Assembly: GCF_000716605.1 (NCBI RefSeq)
Contig: NZ_JNXE01000001.1
Coordinates: 372,001-436,000, forward strand
Direction of reading: 5' to 3'
DNA: 64,000 bases
From: Streptomyces sp. NRRL F-525
Lineage (GTDB): Bacteria > Actinomycetota > Actinomycetes > Streptomycetales > Streptomycetaceae
Each line of letters opens with the position of its first letter. Position 1 is the stretch's first letter. Below, one piece after another: positions 10,521 to 19,277 of the stretch. Position numbers and translations under genes: made by a program. The notes below the pieces were generated by a model that did no database searches, was not told the DNA's origin, and saw only the letters and a program-made list of their open reading frames with translations.

Positions 10521-11327
10521 CTGACATCCGTACCTGAGGCATCCGAAGCGGGGGACGAGTTCTCCCGCGTCCTCGACCGCGTCCTCCTCGGCGGCTCCCC
10601 GTCCTCCGCGCTGCGCCCGGTGCGGGTGGCCTCGGCGGTCGACGAGGTGTCCGACCGGCTGCTCACCGCGATCGCCGTCGGCGACTTCCTGCCCGGCGAA
10701 CGGCTACCGGCCGAGCGGGAACTCACCGGCCTGCTGCGGGTCAGCCGCCCCACCGTCCGCGAGGCGGTCGCCCGCCTCCAGGCCGTCGGCGTGGTCGAGA
10801 TCCGCCGCGGGCGCAACGGCGGGACCTACGTCCGCGACAGCTGGACCGACTCGACGGCCGCCGCCGTCCGGCACACCCTGCTGCCCCGCTGGGAGGAGTT
10901 CGAGCAGCTCTTCGACCTGCGCGGCCTGGTCGAGGGCATGGTCGCCGCGACGGCGGCCCGACGCCGGAGCGGCAAGGACCTCGAACCGATGCGGGACGCC
11001 CTGTCCGCCTACCTCTCCGCGAAGACCCAGCGCGACGCCCACACCGCCGACAGCGCCTTCCACCAGGCCGTCCGCACTGCCACGGGCAACCCGCAGATCG
11101 TCAACCTCAGCCAGGACCTGCTGGCCCGCATCAGCCTCGGCTTCCCGGTCGAACCCTGGGGCAAGGGCGAACAGGCCCACTTCCACCAGGGCGGCGAGGA
11201 CCACAAGGCCCTGTACGAGGCCATCGCCGCGGGCGAGCCCGAGCGCGCCGAGGAGATCGCCCGGGGCCACTTCACGATCAGCGCCGACCTGATCCGGGAC
11301 GTACTGGAACGGGTCCGGGCCCGTTAG
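10521..11327 (+). CDS. FadR/GntR-family transcriptional regulator (FCD domain)
   Basis: The winged-helix domain begins SAVDEVSDRLLTAIAVGDFLPGERLPAERELTGLLRVSRPTVREAVARLQAVGVVEIRRGRNGGTYV, a textbook GntR DNA-binding segment. The all-helical FCD ligand domain follows, with the metal-site residues spread over DLRG, DSAFHQAVRTATGN and EDHKALYEAIAAG. The start is uncertain. A CTG at 10521 sits four bases after a strong GGGGGAGG, giving 268 residues, while an in-frame ATG at 10311 would overlap the divergent hydrolase gene. It is divergent from the peptide-uptake operon and probably controls it. It runs tail to tail into the PhzF-like gene with a four-base overlap. Confidence 0.88.
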   Translation: MTSVPEASEAGDEFSRVLDRVLLGGSPSSALRPVRVASAVDEVSDRLLTAIAVGDFLPGERLPAERELTGLLRVSRPTVREAVARLQAVGVVEIRRGRNGGTYVRDSWTDSTAAAVRHTLLPRWEEFEQLFDLRGLVEGMVAATAARRRSGKDLEPMRDALSAYLSAKTQRDAHTADSAFHQAVRTATGNPQIVNLSQDLLARISLGFPVEPWGKGEQAHFHQGGEDHKALYEAIAAGEPERAEEIARGHFTISADLIRDVLERVRAR

Positions 11328-12166
11328 ACGGTCAACTCCCGTACGGCACCGGCGACTTCCGCGACACCGCCCAGCCGCAGCACAGGTCGCGCGCTCGCGG
11401 TGATCGTCGCCGGGCTGCCGAGCGCGTCGCCCATGTCGACGGCGATCTCGGTGATGCCCCGACCGGCCAGGTCGGCGGCGAGGCAGGCGGTGCTGTTGGC
11501 GTTGGCGATGTCCTCCGGGACGCCGATCGAGGGCGCGAACATGCGTGCCGCGAGCCGGCCGGAGCGCGTCGGCACCGAGTAGACGTAGCAGCCGAGGAGT
11601 CCGAACCGGTCGCAGGCCGACCGGAGATCCTCGAAGTCCGGTGCCAGTGCGGCGAGTTCGGAGCGCGACACGACCGGGACGAGCAGGCGCGCCCGGCCGA
11701 CCGAGGCCACACGGGCACCCGGAGCGAGCGTGTCCGAGGTGACGCCCAAGGCGGGCAGGACATGTGCGCACTCGTCCGGGGTCGGCTCGCGCGACTCGAC
11801 GGGACCCGGCTCGAAGACGGCTCGGAACCGCGTCCCCTCCCGAACCGCCCGGCCGGCGAACGAACGCCCCGCGGCACGCAGGGTGCCCCGGTACTCCGAG
11901 CCTGGGGCGCGTGCCGCAAGGAAGGCCAGCGCGGCGACCGTGCCATGACTGCAGGCGGGCAGTTCGCCCGCGGCGGTGAAGAAACGGAGCGAGACCTCGG
12001 ACGCGCGCACCGACACGAACACGGCGTGCGAGGTCCCCGCGAGGACCGGCACCCGACACCGTTCGTCGTCGCTCAACGGCACCTCGTCCAGCACCGCGGT
12101 GGGACTCCCGCCGGTACCCGCACGCAGACACGCGCGGACGATGCTGACGGACAGTCGGCTGATCAC
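11324..12166 (-). CDS. PhzF family isomerase-like protein
   Basis: 280 residues with the two-fold DAP-epimerase-like fold expected of PhzF proteins. The first half has the GSPTAVL segment (usually GNPTAV) and FFTAAGELPACSHGTVAALAFL, the region carrying the catalytic Glu (Glu68 here) and the G-H-A/G-T turn. The second half has RMFAPSIGVPEDIANANSTACLAADL, matching the R-x-F-P-x-x-G-x-x-E-D-x-A-x-G-S motif with Asn replacing Gly. Substrates vary widely in this family and no phenazine genes are nearby, so the reaction is unknown. GTG start. The gene is divergent from the permease gene at 12216. Confidence 0.82.
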   Translation of the reverse strand: MISRLSVSIVRACLRAGTGGSPTAVLDEVPLSDDERCRVPVLAGTSHAVFVSVRASEVSLRFFTAAGELPACSHGTVAALAFLAARAPGSEYRGTLRAAGRSFAGRAVREGTRFRAVFEPGPVESREPTPDECAHVLPALGVTSDTLAPGARVASVGRARLLVPVVSRSELAALAPDFEDLRSACDRFGLLGCYVYSVPTRSGRLAARMFAPSIGVPEDIANANSTACLAADLAGRGITEIAVDMGDALGSPATITASARPVLRLGGVAEVAGAVRELTV

Positions 12167-12215
12167 ACGAGAACCGTACTATCTTCTGTCACAACATCAG
12201 ACATTCGGAGCAAAT

Positions 12216-13259
12216 ATGCCAAAAACGGATGAGCTGCTTGATGTGACGGAGACGGTGTTCCCGGCCGCCGTCCGCCCACCCGAGCGACGGCGCCGCGTCC
12301 TCCGCAGGCCCCCGCCGACCACGGCGCTCGTCATCGCGCTCGGCCTCGCCGTGGCCGTCCTCCTGCTGTCGGGCACGCCATGGCTGAACGACCCCGCCGT
12401 GGCGGCCTGGCGGACGGTCTGCCTGGCCATCACCGTGCAGGCGCTGCCCTTCCTCCTCCTGGGCACCGCCCTGTCCGGGGCCATCAACGCCTTTGTCCCG
12501 GCTGACCTGTTCACCAAGGTGCTGCCCAAGCGGGCCGCGCTCGCCGTCCCGGTCGCGGGTATCGCGGGCGCGGTCCTGCCGGGCTGCGAATGCGCGTCCG
12601 TGCCGGTCGCGAACAGCCTGATCCGACGCGGCGTCACCCCGGCCGCCGCCTTCGCGTTCCTGCTCTCGGCGCCCGCGATCAACCCGATCGTGCTGACCGC
12701 CACCGCCGTCGCCTTCCCGGGCAGCCCTGCCATGGTGCTGGCCCGGCTGCTCGCCTCGCTCGCCACCGCCGCCGTCATGGGCTGGCTCTGGCTCTGGCTG
12801 GGGCGCGAGGAGTGGCTGCGTCCCGTCGTACGGCACACCGGACACCGGTCGGGGCACAGCCGCTTCACGGAGTTCCGGCTCGGCTTCCAGCACGACTTCC
12901 TGCACGCCGGCGGCTTCCTCGTGCTGGGCGCGATGGCCGCGGCCACCTTCAACGTGACCGTCCCGCGCTCGGTCCTCGACACCTTCTCCGGCTCGCCCTG
13001 GCTGTCCGTGCTGTTCCTGGCCGGTCTCGCCGTCGTCCTCGCGGTCTGCTCCGAGGCCGACGCGTTCGTCGCCGCCTCGCTCACCGGCTTCTCGCCCACC
13101 GCCCGGCTGGCCTTCATGGTCGTGGGCCCGATGGTCGACCTGAAGCTGATCGCCCTTCAGGCGGGCACCTTCGGCCGGGCGTTCGCGGTGCGCTTCTCCA
13201 CCGCGACCACCGTCGTGGCCGTGGCCGCCAGCGTCCTGATCGGAGGCGCCCTGCTGTGA
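12216..13259 (+). CDS. COG0701/DUF318-type permease, copy A
   Basis: A 347-residue membrane protein with about eight helices. The signature PGCECASVPVANSLIRRGVTPAAAFAFLLSAPAINP (from residue 122) and the second-half CSEADAFVAASL and GPMVDLKL motifs define the COG0701 permease family, whose members have been linked to export or handling of metals and organoarsenicals. GGAG five bases before the ATG decides the start. Its 3' end overlaps the TIGR03943 gene by GTGA, forming a two-gene unit. An almost identical pair lies in opposite orientation at 28645-30383. The transported substrate is not known. Confidence 0.88.
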   Translation: MPKTDELLDVTETVFPAAVRPPERRRRVLRRPPPTTALVIALGLAVAVLLLSGTPWLNDPAVAAWRTVCLAITVQALPFLLLGTALSGAINAFVPADLFTKVLPKRAALAVPVAGIAGAVLPGCECASVPVANSLIRRGVTPAAAFAFLLSAPAINPIVLTATAVAFPGSPAMVLARLLASLATAAVMGWLWLWLGREEWLRPVVRHTGHRSGHSRFTEFRLGFQHDFLHAGGFLVLGAMAAATFNVTVPRSVLDTFSGSPWLSVLFLAGLAVVLAVCSEADAFVAASLTGFSPTARLAFMVVGPMVDLKLIALQAGTFGRAFAVRFSTATTVVAVAASVLIGGALL

Positions 13260-13993
13260 AGCGCACCGCCCAAGTACTCCTCCTGGTCCTGACCGGCCTG
13301 GGCCTCCTGCACACCGCCCTCTTCACCGACCTGTACCTGCGCTACGTCAAGGAGGGCCTGCGCCCGCTCCTGATCATCTCCGGCGCCCTGCTCCTGCTCC
13401 TCGGCCTGGCGCACGCGATGTTCGACCGCGGATCCGGCGACGCGGAGGACCACGAGCACGACCACGGTCATGGACACGACCACTCCACGGCCCCCCGCAT
13501 CGCCTGGCTGCTCTTCCTCCCCGCGCTCAGCCTCCTCTTCTACGCCCCGCCCGCCCTCGGCGCCTACACCGCCTCCCACGCGGGCAGCGAGACCGTCAAG
13601 AAACAGAAGGGGTTCGCCGCCCTGCCCGCGACCTCGCCCCTGCCGATGACCCTCACGGACTTCACCACCCGGGTCCAGCAGGACAAGGAGCTGGCCATCA
13701 AGGGCCGCAGCGTCGAGATGACCGGGTTCGCGACGCCGGTCCGGGGCGGCGGCTGGGATCTGACCCGGATCATCTTCACCTGCTGCGCGGCGGACGCCCA
13801 GACCGTGAAGGTGCACATGTACGGCACCCCCGCCCCGCCCGCCAACACCTGGCTGGCCGTCACCGGGACCTGGCACACCCAGGGCGCGCTCGGCACACGG
13901 ACCGCCGCGGCGGCCCTCGACGTCCACGCCACCCGGAACATCGCCCAACCGGTCAACGCCTTCACGGACGACCTGCCCCTGACCCCGTCCTGA
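13256..13993 (+). CDS. TIGR03943 family permease partner, copy A
   Basis: 245 residues. Two membrane helices at the N-terminus are followed by a His/Asp-rich stretch (HEHDHGHGHDH, about 64-74), which looks like a metal-binding loop. A third helix then leads into an extracytoplasmic domain with the conserved TGF..P....WDLTRIIFTCCAADAQ segment and its adjacent cysteines. The family is nearly always encoded next to a COG0701 permease, as here with a GTGA overlap. In Bacillus the homologous pair (YcgR/YcgQ) is in a zinc-responsive regulon, which suggests but does not prove a metal role here. Confidence 0.85.
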   Translation: MKRTAQVLLLVLTGLGLLHTALFTDLYLRYVKEGLRPLLIISGALLLLLGLAHAMFDRGSGDAEDHEHDHGHGHDHSTAPRIAWLLFLPALSLLFYAPPALGAYTASHAGSETVKKQKGFAALPATSPLPMTLTDFTTRVQQDKELAIKGRSVEMTGFATPVRGGGWDLTRIIFTCCAADAQTVKVHMYGTPAPPANTWLAVTGTWHTQGALGTRTAAAALDVHATRNIAQPVNAFTDDLPLTPS

Positions 13994-14004
13994 ACCCCTT
14001 CCCG

Positions 14005-14080
14005 CGGGCATGAACTCCGGCCGGCAGCAGGGGTGTTGTGCATCCCCTCTGCCGGTCCGTCCCGCCGGGTTCATGTCCCG
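14005..14080 (+). terminator. Nested GC-rich hairpins after the permease pair
   Basis: An outer inverted repeat (CGGGCATGAAC / GTTCATGTCCCG, with one bulged T) encloses an inner one (CCGGCAGCAGGGG / CCCCTCTGCCGG). It begins 12 bases after the TIGR03943 stop, so it most likely ends transcription of that operon. There is no T-tract, which is usual in Streptomyces. Confidence 0.55.
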
Positions 14081-14210
14081 ATCGCCTGGCATGTCCGAGA
14101 GTTAACGGGTCATTGGGGCACATGCGGTGTGAAGAGGGGGTCACCGCGTAAATCATCTTGTCATGGACCTGCTATCCGACGGGCGGATCGCGGTCTCATG
14201 GAGGTGTTGG

Positions 14211-14663
14211 ATGCACCGCAGACTCGCCACCGGTCTCGCCGCCTCGACTCTGGCCCTGGCAGCCGTCGTCGCCACCGCGACAGCCGCCACCGCCGCCCCC
14301 GCCGACAAGCCCCAGATCCTTTCCAGCTGGACCCAGACCAGCGCGTCGAGCTACACCCTCTGGGCCGCGGCCCGCGCCAACCAAGTCGCCTGGTCCGCCT
14401 ACGCGTTCGACTGGACCACCGACTACTGCTCCGACTCGCCCGACAACCCCTTCGGCTTCCCCTTCGCCACCTCCTGCGCCCGCCACGACTTCGGCTACCG
14501 CAACTACAAGGCCGCGAACGCCTTCAGCGCCAACAAGTCGCGGCTCGACAGCGCCTTCTACGACGACCTCAAGCGCGTCTGCGCGGGCTACAGCAGCGCC
14601 GTCGCGACCACCTGCAACAGCACGGCGTGGACGTACTACCAGGCCGTGAAGGTCTTCGGCTGA
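14211..14663 (+). CDS. Secreted prokaryotic phospholipase A2
   Basis: 150 residues with a Sec signal peptide (MHRRLATG, Ala/Leu-rich core, cleavage near ATAATAAPA at about 29-31). The mature part is about 120 residues, the size of the Streptomyces violaceoruber enzyme. It has the catalytic SCARHDFGYRNYK (His92-Asp93), a second acidic residue in RLDSAFYDDL (Asp113) and four cysteines (73, 89, 124, 135) for two disulfides. It hydrolyses the sn-2 ester of phospholipids in a calcium-dependent way outside the cell. GGAGG six bases upstream fixes the ATG at 14211. An in-frame ATG at 14163 lacks such a site. Confidence 0.92.
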   Translation: MHRRLATGLAASTLALAAVVATATAATAAPADKPQILSSWTQTSASSYTLWAAARANQVAWSAYAFDWTTDYCSDSPDNPFGFPFATSCARHDFGYRNYKAANAFSANKSRLDSAFYDDLKRVCAGYSSAVATTCNSTAWTYYQAVKVFG

Positions 14664-14749
14664 CCGACCCGGAACTGCTCAGGCGGTGCGGGAAGGGCTG
14701 GGGACCGGGCCGACCGATGAGTTCGGGCGGCGCGGGAGGTCTACCGGGC

Positions 14750-15340
14750 ATGAGCGAAAAAGTGATCTCCGGAATGTCCATGTCCCTCGACGGCTTCATC
14801 ACCGGCCCGGACGACACCCGCGCCAACCCCCTCGGTGTCGGCGGCGAACGCCTGCACCGATGGGTCCAGGAAATGGACGACACCGACGCCAAGGTCCTCG
14901 CCGAGATGGCCGACGGCGTCGGCGCCGTCCTCATGGGCCGCCACTCCTACGACATCTGCGAAGGCGAGGGCGGCTGGGGCGACGGAGGGCCCGTGGGGAA
15001 GGTCCCCTGTGTCGTGCTCACCCACCACGCCCCCGATCCGGCCGACGTCGTCGCCCCCGACGTGTTCACCTTCGTCACCGACGGCATCGAGTCCGCGGTG
15101 GCCCGCGCCAAGGAGATCGGCGCCGGCCGGGACGTCGGGGTCCACGGTGCGACCGCCGCCCAACAGGCCCTGAACGCCGGTCTGTTGGACGAGATCCACA
15201 TCATGCTCGTCCCGGTGCTCCTGGGCGCCGGCAAGCGGCTCTTCGACCACCTCGGCGGTCCCGTCGAACTCCGCCGGCTCTGGACGCGCGAGTCGCCGGA
15301 CATCACCCACCTGCGCTTCGAGGTCCTGACCAAGCACTGA
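14750..15340 (+). CDS. Dihydrofolate reductase family protein (RibD C-terminal fold)
   Basis: 196 residues with the RibD_C/DHFR-like fold: MSMSLDGFITGPDD at the start, VLMGRHSYDICEGEGGWG, VFTFVTDGIESAVARAKEIGAGRDVGVHGATAAQQALNAGLLDEIHIMLVPVLLGAGKRLFDHL. These motifs bind NADPH in YwjB/DfrA-like reductases of unknown physiological substrate. It is not the essential folate DHFR, whose folate-binding signature is absent. The ATG at 14750 has GGGAGG ten bases upstream. It is 87 bases after the phospholipase gene and has no obvious functional link to it. Confidence 0.88.
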   Translation: MSEKVISGMSMSLDGFITGPDDTRANPLGVGGERLHRWVQEMDDTDAKVLAEMADGVGAVLMGRHSYDICEGEGGWGDGGPVGKVPCVVLTHHAPDPADVVAPDVFTFVTDGIESAVARAKEIGAGRDVGVHGATAAQQALNAGLLDEIHIMLVPVLLGAGKRLFDHLGGPVELRRLWTRESPDITHLRFEVLTKH

Positions 15341-15366
15341 CCAGGGCTCACGGTGCCCCGCCGCCG

Positions 15367-16152
15367 TCACACGGCGACGACCCGCACCCCCGCCTCCTCG
15401 AACCGCCGCACCATGTCCGCCCCCACCCCCGCGTCCGTCACCAGCGTGTTCACCGCCTGGGCCGAGCAGATCCGGGCGAACGCCCGCTGCCCCAGCTTGC
15501 TGGAGTCGGCCGCGACGACCACACGCTCGGCGCGCTCGCACAGCAGCCGGTTGATGGCGGCCTCCGCCTCGTCGTGGGCCGCCGCGCCGTGTGTCACGTC
15601 GAAGGCCACCACACCCAGCACCGCCACATCGACGGTGATCTGCGAGAGCACCCCGTCCGCGAGCGGCCCGACGAGTTCGTACGACTGCGGTCGCGCGACC
15701 CCGCCGGTCAGCACGATCTTGAACTGGGGCCGTACGGCGAGCTCGTTGGCGATGTTGAGCGCGTTGGTCACGATGGTCAGCGCCGGTGTTCCGGAGGTGA
15801 GGTCGCTGCGCACGGCCAGGGCGCGGGCCACCTCCGTGGTCGTCGTGCCGCCGGTCAGGCCCACCGCCTCGCCGGGCGCGACGAGTTCGGCGACCGCGGC
15901 GGCGATGCGCTGCTTCTCGGAGGCGTGCCGGGCGGTCTTGTAGCGCAACGGCAGTTCGTACGACACCCCGTGCACGACGGCGCCGCCCCGGGTGCGCACC
16001 AGCATCTGCTGCTCGGCGAGCTGGTCGAAGTCACGGCGGATCGTCGCGGCCGACACCGCGAGGTCGGCCGCGGCCTCCTCGACATCCAGCCGGCCGCGCT
16101 CGACCAGCAGGTCCAGCAGCGCTTTCCAGCGGGCGTCGCGCGACATCCGCAC
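15367..16152 (-). CDS. DeoR family sugar-phosphate-responsive repressor
   Basis: 261 residues: an N-terminal HTH (RWKALLDLLVERGRLDVEEAAADLAVSAATIRRDFDQLAEQQMLVRTRGGAV) and a DeoR effector domain (AVGLTGGTTTTEVARAL, IVTNALNIANELA, VLTGGVARPQSYELVGPLA, ADSSKLGQRAF) that binds phosphorylated sugars. GTG 16152 or ATG 16146 are both acceptable starts. A GGAG lies seven bases before the ATG. It is divergent from the isomerase and aldolase genes at 16271-18067 and is very likely their regulator, in the manner of AgaR. Confidence 0.9.
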   Translation of the reverse strand: MRMSRDARWKALLDLLVERGRLDVEEAAADLAVSAATIRRDFDQLAEQQMLVRTRGGAVVHGVSYELPLRYKTARHASEKQRIAAAVAELVAPGEAVGLTGGTTTTEVARALAVRSDLTSGTPALTIVTNALNIANELAVRPQFKIVLTGGVARPQSYELVGPLADGVLSQITVDVAVLGVVAFDVTHGAAAHDEAEAAINRLLCERAERVVVAADSSKLGQRAFARICSAQAVNTLVTDAGVGADMVRRFEEAGVRVVAV

Positions 16153-16207
16153 TCTCCGTTCCTCGATTCTCCGGCGACCCTAGCGCACACGATCCTTCCT
16201 CAATTGC

Positions 16208-16235
16208 TTGATTGTGCTCGAAAGCTCGCTATATC
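16208..16235 (+). promoter_or_regulatory. Candidate vegetative promoter of the isomerase-aldolase operon
   Basis: TTGATT (16208-16213), a 16-base spacer and TATATC (16230-16235) form a good HrdB-like promoter ending 35 bases before the ATG. The related segments ATTGCTTG and ATTGTGCT around the -35 look like a direct repeat and could be the DeoR-family operator. Confidence 0.5.
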
Positions 16236-16270
16236 TTGCAGGAACAAGCATCAACGGGGAGGGGTACGGC

Positions 16271-17152
16271 ATGACCTATGTCGAGGACGAGCTGAACAGT
16301 CAGCCCGAGTGCTGGATACGCGCCGCGGCGGAGGCGCCCCGGTACCGGGACGTACTGCCGGCGCCGGGGGAGCGGGTCGCGATCGTCGGCTGCGGCACCT
16401 CGTACTTCATGGCCCAGGCGATCGCCGCCCTGCGTGAGGGGGCGGGCCAGGGCGAGACCGACGCCTTCGCCGCCTCGGAGTTCCCGCACGGGCGGACGTA
16501 CGACCGGGTCCTCGCCCTCACCCGCTCCGGCACCACCACCGAAGTGCTGGAACTCCTGCGGGAGTTGAGGGGGCGCACCCGCACCACCGCGATCACCGCC
16601 GACCCGCACACCCCCGTCATGACGGCCGCCGACGACATCGTCGTGCTCGACTTCGCCGACGAACGGTCCGTCGTCCAGACCCGGTTCGCGACCACCGCCG
16701 TCACCCTGCTCCGCGCGCACCTGGGCCTGCACACCGATGCCGCGGTCGCCGACGCCCGCACCGCGCTCACCGCCGACCTGCCCCAACAGCTCGTCGCCTG
16801 CACCCAGTTCACGTTCCTCGGCCGCGGCTGGACCGTCGGGCTCGCCAACGAGGCCGGGCTGAAGATGCGCGAGGCCTCACTGTCCTGGACCGAGGCCTAC
16901 CCGGCGATGGAGTACCGGCACGGACCGATCAGCATCACCACCCACGGCACCGCCACCTGGATGCTCGGCGAGGCACCCGAGGGACTCGCCCAACAGGTGG
17001 GCGCCACCGGCGGGTTGTGGATCGAGGGCGGCCTGGACCCGCTCGCCGAACTCGTCCGCGCCCAGCGCCTCGCGGTCGCCGTCGCCGCGTACCGCGACCT
17101 GGACCCGGACCGCCCGCGCCACCTCACCCGCTCGGTGATCCTCGCCCCCTGA
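16271..17152 (+). CDS. SIS-domain sugar-phosphate isomerase/deaminase (AgaS/GlmS-like)
   Basis: 293 residues with two SIS domains. The first has VAIVGCGTSYFMAQAIAALRE and LTRSGTTTEVLELL, where the Ser/Thr bind the sugar phosphate. The second has FLGRGWTVGLANEAGLKMREASLSWTEAYPAMEYRHGP, the MEYRHGP motif being the catalytic Glu/His region of the GlmS isomerase-like family. A GGGGAGGGG sits ten bases before ATG 16271. With the aldolase 33 bases downstream and the divergent DeoR regulator, it fits amino-sugar phosphate (galactosamine-like) or keto-sugar catabolism. No kinase or transporter of that pathway is adjacent. Confidence 0.88.
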   Translation: MTYVEDELNSQPECWIRAAAEAPRYRDVLPAPGERVAIVGCGTSYFMAQAIAALREGAGQGETDAFAASEFPHGRTYDRVLALTRSGTTTEVLELLRELRGRTRTTAITADPHTPVMTAADDIVVLDFADERSVVQTRFATTAVTLLRAHLGLHTDAAVADARTALTADLPQQLVACTQFTFLGRGWTVGLANEAGLKMREASLSWTEAYPAMEYRHGPISITTHGTATWMLGEAPEGLAQQVGATGGLWIEGGLDPLAELVRAQRLAVAVAAYRDLDPDRPRHLTRSVILAP

Positions 17153-17185
17153 AGCCCGCGACTCCAGGCCAGGAAAGGAAAGCCC

Positions 17186-18067
17186 GTGCCCCTCGTCACC
17201 ACCGGCGAGCTCGTCACCCGCGCCGCCGAGGCCCGCTCCGCGGTCGCCGCCTTCAACATCATCACGCTGGAACACGTCGAGGCCGTCATCGCCGGCGCCG
17301 AGTCCACCGGCGCCCCCGTCGTCCTCCAAGTCAGCGAGAACGCCGTCAAGTTCCGCTACGGCCGCCTCCTCCCGCTCGCCCGCGCGGCCGTGGCCGCCGC
17401 CGAACGGGCCGCCGTACCAGTGGCGTTGCACCTCGACCACGTCCAGAGCGACGACCTGCTGCGACAGGCACAGGCCGCCGGTTTCAGCTCCGTCATGTAC
17501 GATGCGGCCCGCCTGCCCTACGCCGAGAACCTCGCCGCGACCCGCGCCGCCGCCGACTGGGCCCACGCCCAAGGGCTGTGGATCGAGGCCGAGTTGGGAG
17601 AGGTCGGCGGCAAGAACGGCGAACCGCCCCTCGACGCCCACGCCCCCGGCGCCCGCACCGACCCCGCCCAGGCCCGCGCCTTCGTCGCCGACTCCGGCGT
17701 GGACGCACTGGCCGTGGCCATCGGCAGCTCGCACGCCATGACCACCCGCACGGCCACCCTCGACCACGACCTCCTCAAGCGGCTCACCGCCACCCTGGAC
17801 GTCCCCCTCGTCCTGCACGGCTCCTCGGGAGTCCCCGACGACGAACTGACCGCGGCCGTCGCCGGCGGCATCACCAAGGTCAACGTGGGCACGGCCCTCA
17901 ACCAGGCGATGACCGGCGCGATCCGCACGTTCCTCGCCGATCACCCCGAGGCGGTCGACTCCCGCAAGTACCTGAGCGTGGGCCGGGAGGCGATGGCCGG
18001 GGCGGTGGCCCGGATCATCGGCGTGCTCGCGGGAGGCGGGACTTTGCGGACACGGCCTAGCGCTTGA
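17186..18067 (+). CDS. Class II fructose/tagatose-bisphosphate-type aldolase
   Basis: 293 residues of the zinc-dependent class II aldolase family (GatY/KbaY/AgaY branch). Visible motifs are AFNIITLEHVEAVI, VALHLDHVQSDD with catalytic Asp84 and zinc ligand His85, EAELGEVGGKNGE, the later zinc-ligand segments AIGSSHAM and LVLHGSSGVPD, and the phosphate-binding GGITKVNVGTAL. It cleaves a ketose bisphosphate to dihydroxyacetone phosphate and glyceraldehyde phosphate. GTG start, 33 bases after the SIS gene, same operon. Its last 11 bases overlap the convergent rlmG gene. Tagatose versus fructose specificity cannot be read from the sequence. Confidence 0.88.
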   Translation: MPLVTTGELVTRAAEARSAVAAFNIITLEHVEAVIAGAESTGAPVVLQVSENAVKFRYGRLLPLARAAVAAAERAAVPVALHLDHVQSDDLLRQAQAAGFSSVMYDAARLPYAENLAATRAAADWAHAQGLWIEAELGEVGGKNGEPPLDAHAPGARTDPAQARAFVADSGVDALAVAIGSSHAMTTRTATLDHDLLKRLTATLDVPLVLHGSSGVPDDELTAAVAGGITKVNVGTALNQAMTGAIRTFLADHPEAVDSRKYLSVGREAMAGAVARIIGVLAGGGTLRTRPSA

Positions 18068-19211
18068 CGGCCTTCAGCACCACGAACTTCGCGTCGCTGG
18101 CGACCAGTTGGCTGTTGCCGAAGAGCCGCTTCAGCTTCACGTGGTAGGCGAGATGACGGTTGCCGATCACCCACAGCTCGCCGCCCGGCCGCAGCGCGCG
18201 CCGCGCCCCGCTGAACATCCGCCAGGCCGTCGCGTCGGTCGTCGCCTGGTGGGAGTGGAACGGCGGATTGTTCAGCACGAGGTCCACGCTGTCGGCCGGG
18301 ACCCCGACCAGCCCGTCCCCGACCCTGAACTCGGCATGCCCGGGTGCGCCGTTGGCCTTGTACGTCGCCTCCGCCGAGGCCACGGCCTGGAACGACTCGT
18401 CCACGAACAGGACTTCGGCCTCCGGATCGGCCAGCGACACCGCCGTACCGACGACTCCGTTGCCGCACCCGAGGTCAACGACCTTGCCGAGCCCACGATT
18501 TGAGGGCAGATGCTGGAGGAGGAAACGAGTCCCGATGTCGAGGCGCTCGGCGCAGAACACACCGGCGTGATTGACCACGGTCCGCCCCGAGACGACACCG
18601 ATGCCGTCGGGCAGGGCGTAGCTGTGCGGCCAGGGGTTGGTGCCACGTGCCCCTGACGACCGGGGCGTGCAGTGGATCAGCCGGGCCTTCTTCTCGGCCA
18701 GCGAGGTCCGGGTGGGGCCGAGGATCCGCTCGAACAGCTTCAGCGTCGAGGTGTGGATCTCCTTCACCATGCCGGTCCCGACGACGACGGTGTCGGCGTG
18801 CACCGCGGGCGCCAGCCGCAGCAACTGGTCCTCGAGCAGCGCGAGGCTCTTCGGCACCCGGACCAGCAGCACGTCGACGCGCTCGGGCGGCGGGTCCTGG
18901 GTGGTGAGGAGCTGTACGGAATCAGCGTCCACCTCGTTGCGCGCGAGGTTCGCCCTGGTCGCCTCCTGGGTGAGGAACGAGTCCGTGATCTGCACCGGAC
19001 CGTGCGCCGCGAGCGCCGTGGCCAGGGCGCCCCAGCGGTCGCCCACGATCACGACCGTGCCGGACAGTGGTGTGTCCTGTTCCGCGAGCTGCCGCAGAAG
19101 GTATTCGTCGGAGGCATCCCAGGCGCGCAGCCGGTCGCGCGGGTCCTCGGGGAAGCGGGCCAGGGCGCGGTCGCCCCACGGAGTCGTCATTCGGTCGATA
19201 TGGTCGTCCAT
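18057..19211 (-). CDS. rlmG: 23S rRNA (guanine-N2)-methyltransferase RlmG-like
   Basis: 384 residues with the duplicated RsmC/RlmG architecture. An inactive N-terminal methyltransferase-like domain (residues about 30-190) precedes a functional C-terminal domain. That domain has SAM-binding motif I VVDLGCGNGVVG near 242-253 and catalytic motif IV NNPPFHSH near 315, which marks N2-guanine base methyltransferases. The N-terminal domain presumably recognises rRNA near G1835. RsmC (16S G1207) is the main alternative, since the two share this layout. It lies downstream of the small peptide gene on the same strand but is separated from it by a strong hairpin. Confidence 0.85.
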   Translation of the reverse strand: MDDHIDRMTTPWGDRALARFPEDPRDRLRAWDASDEYLLRQLAEQDTPLSGTVVIVGDRWGALATALAAHGPVQITDSFLTQEATRANLARNEVDADSVQLLTTQDPPPERVDVLLVRVPKSLALLEDQLLRLAPAVHADTVVVGTGMVKEIHTSTLKLFERILGPTRTSLAEKKARLIHCTPRSSGARGTNPWPHSYALPDGIGVVSGRTVVNHAGVFCAERLDIGTRFLLQHLPSNRGLGKVVDLGCGNGVVGTAVSLADPEAEVLFVDESFQAVASAEATYKANGAPGHAEFRVGDGLVGVPADSVDLVLNNPPFHSHQATTDATAWRMFSGARRALRPGGELWVIGNRHLAYHVKLKRLFGNSQLVASDAKFVVLKAVKR

Positions 19212-19277
19212 CGTGCGCCAAGGCTAACCGAGCGCCAGCTCATGGCCGATCGGACCGCCGGGGGCGGCCGCCCTGGA

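Noticed and set aside
11324..12166. Phenazine biosynthesis cluster
   Set aside because: PhzF-like proteins are widespread, and none of the other phenazine genes is present nearby.
12183..12206. Weak symmetry (CTGTCACAACATCAG) before permease copy A
   Set aside because: Only a few positions are symmetric. It is mentioned for comparison with copy B but not called as an operator.
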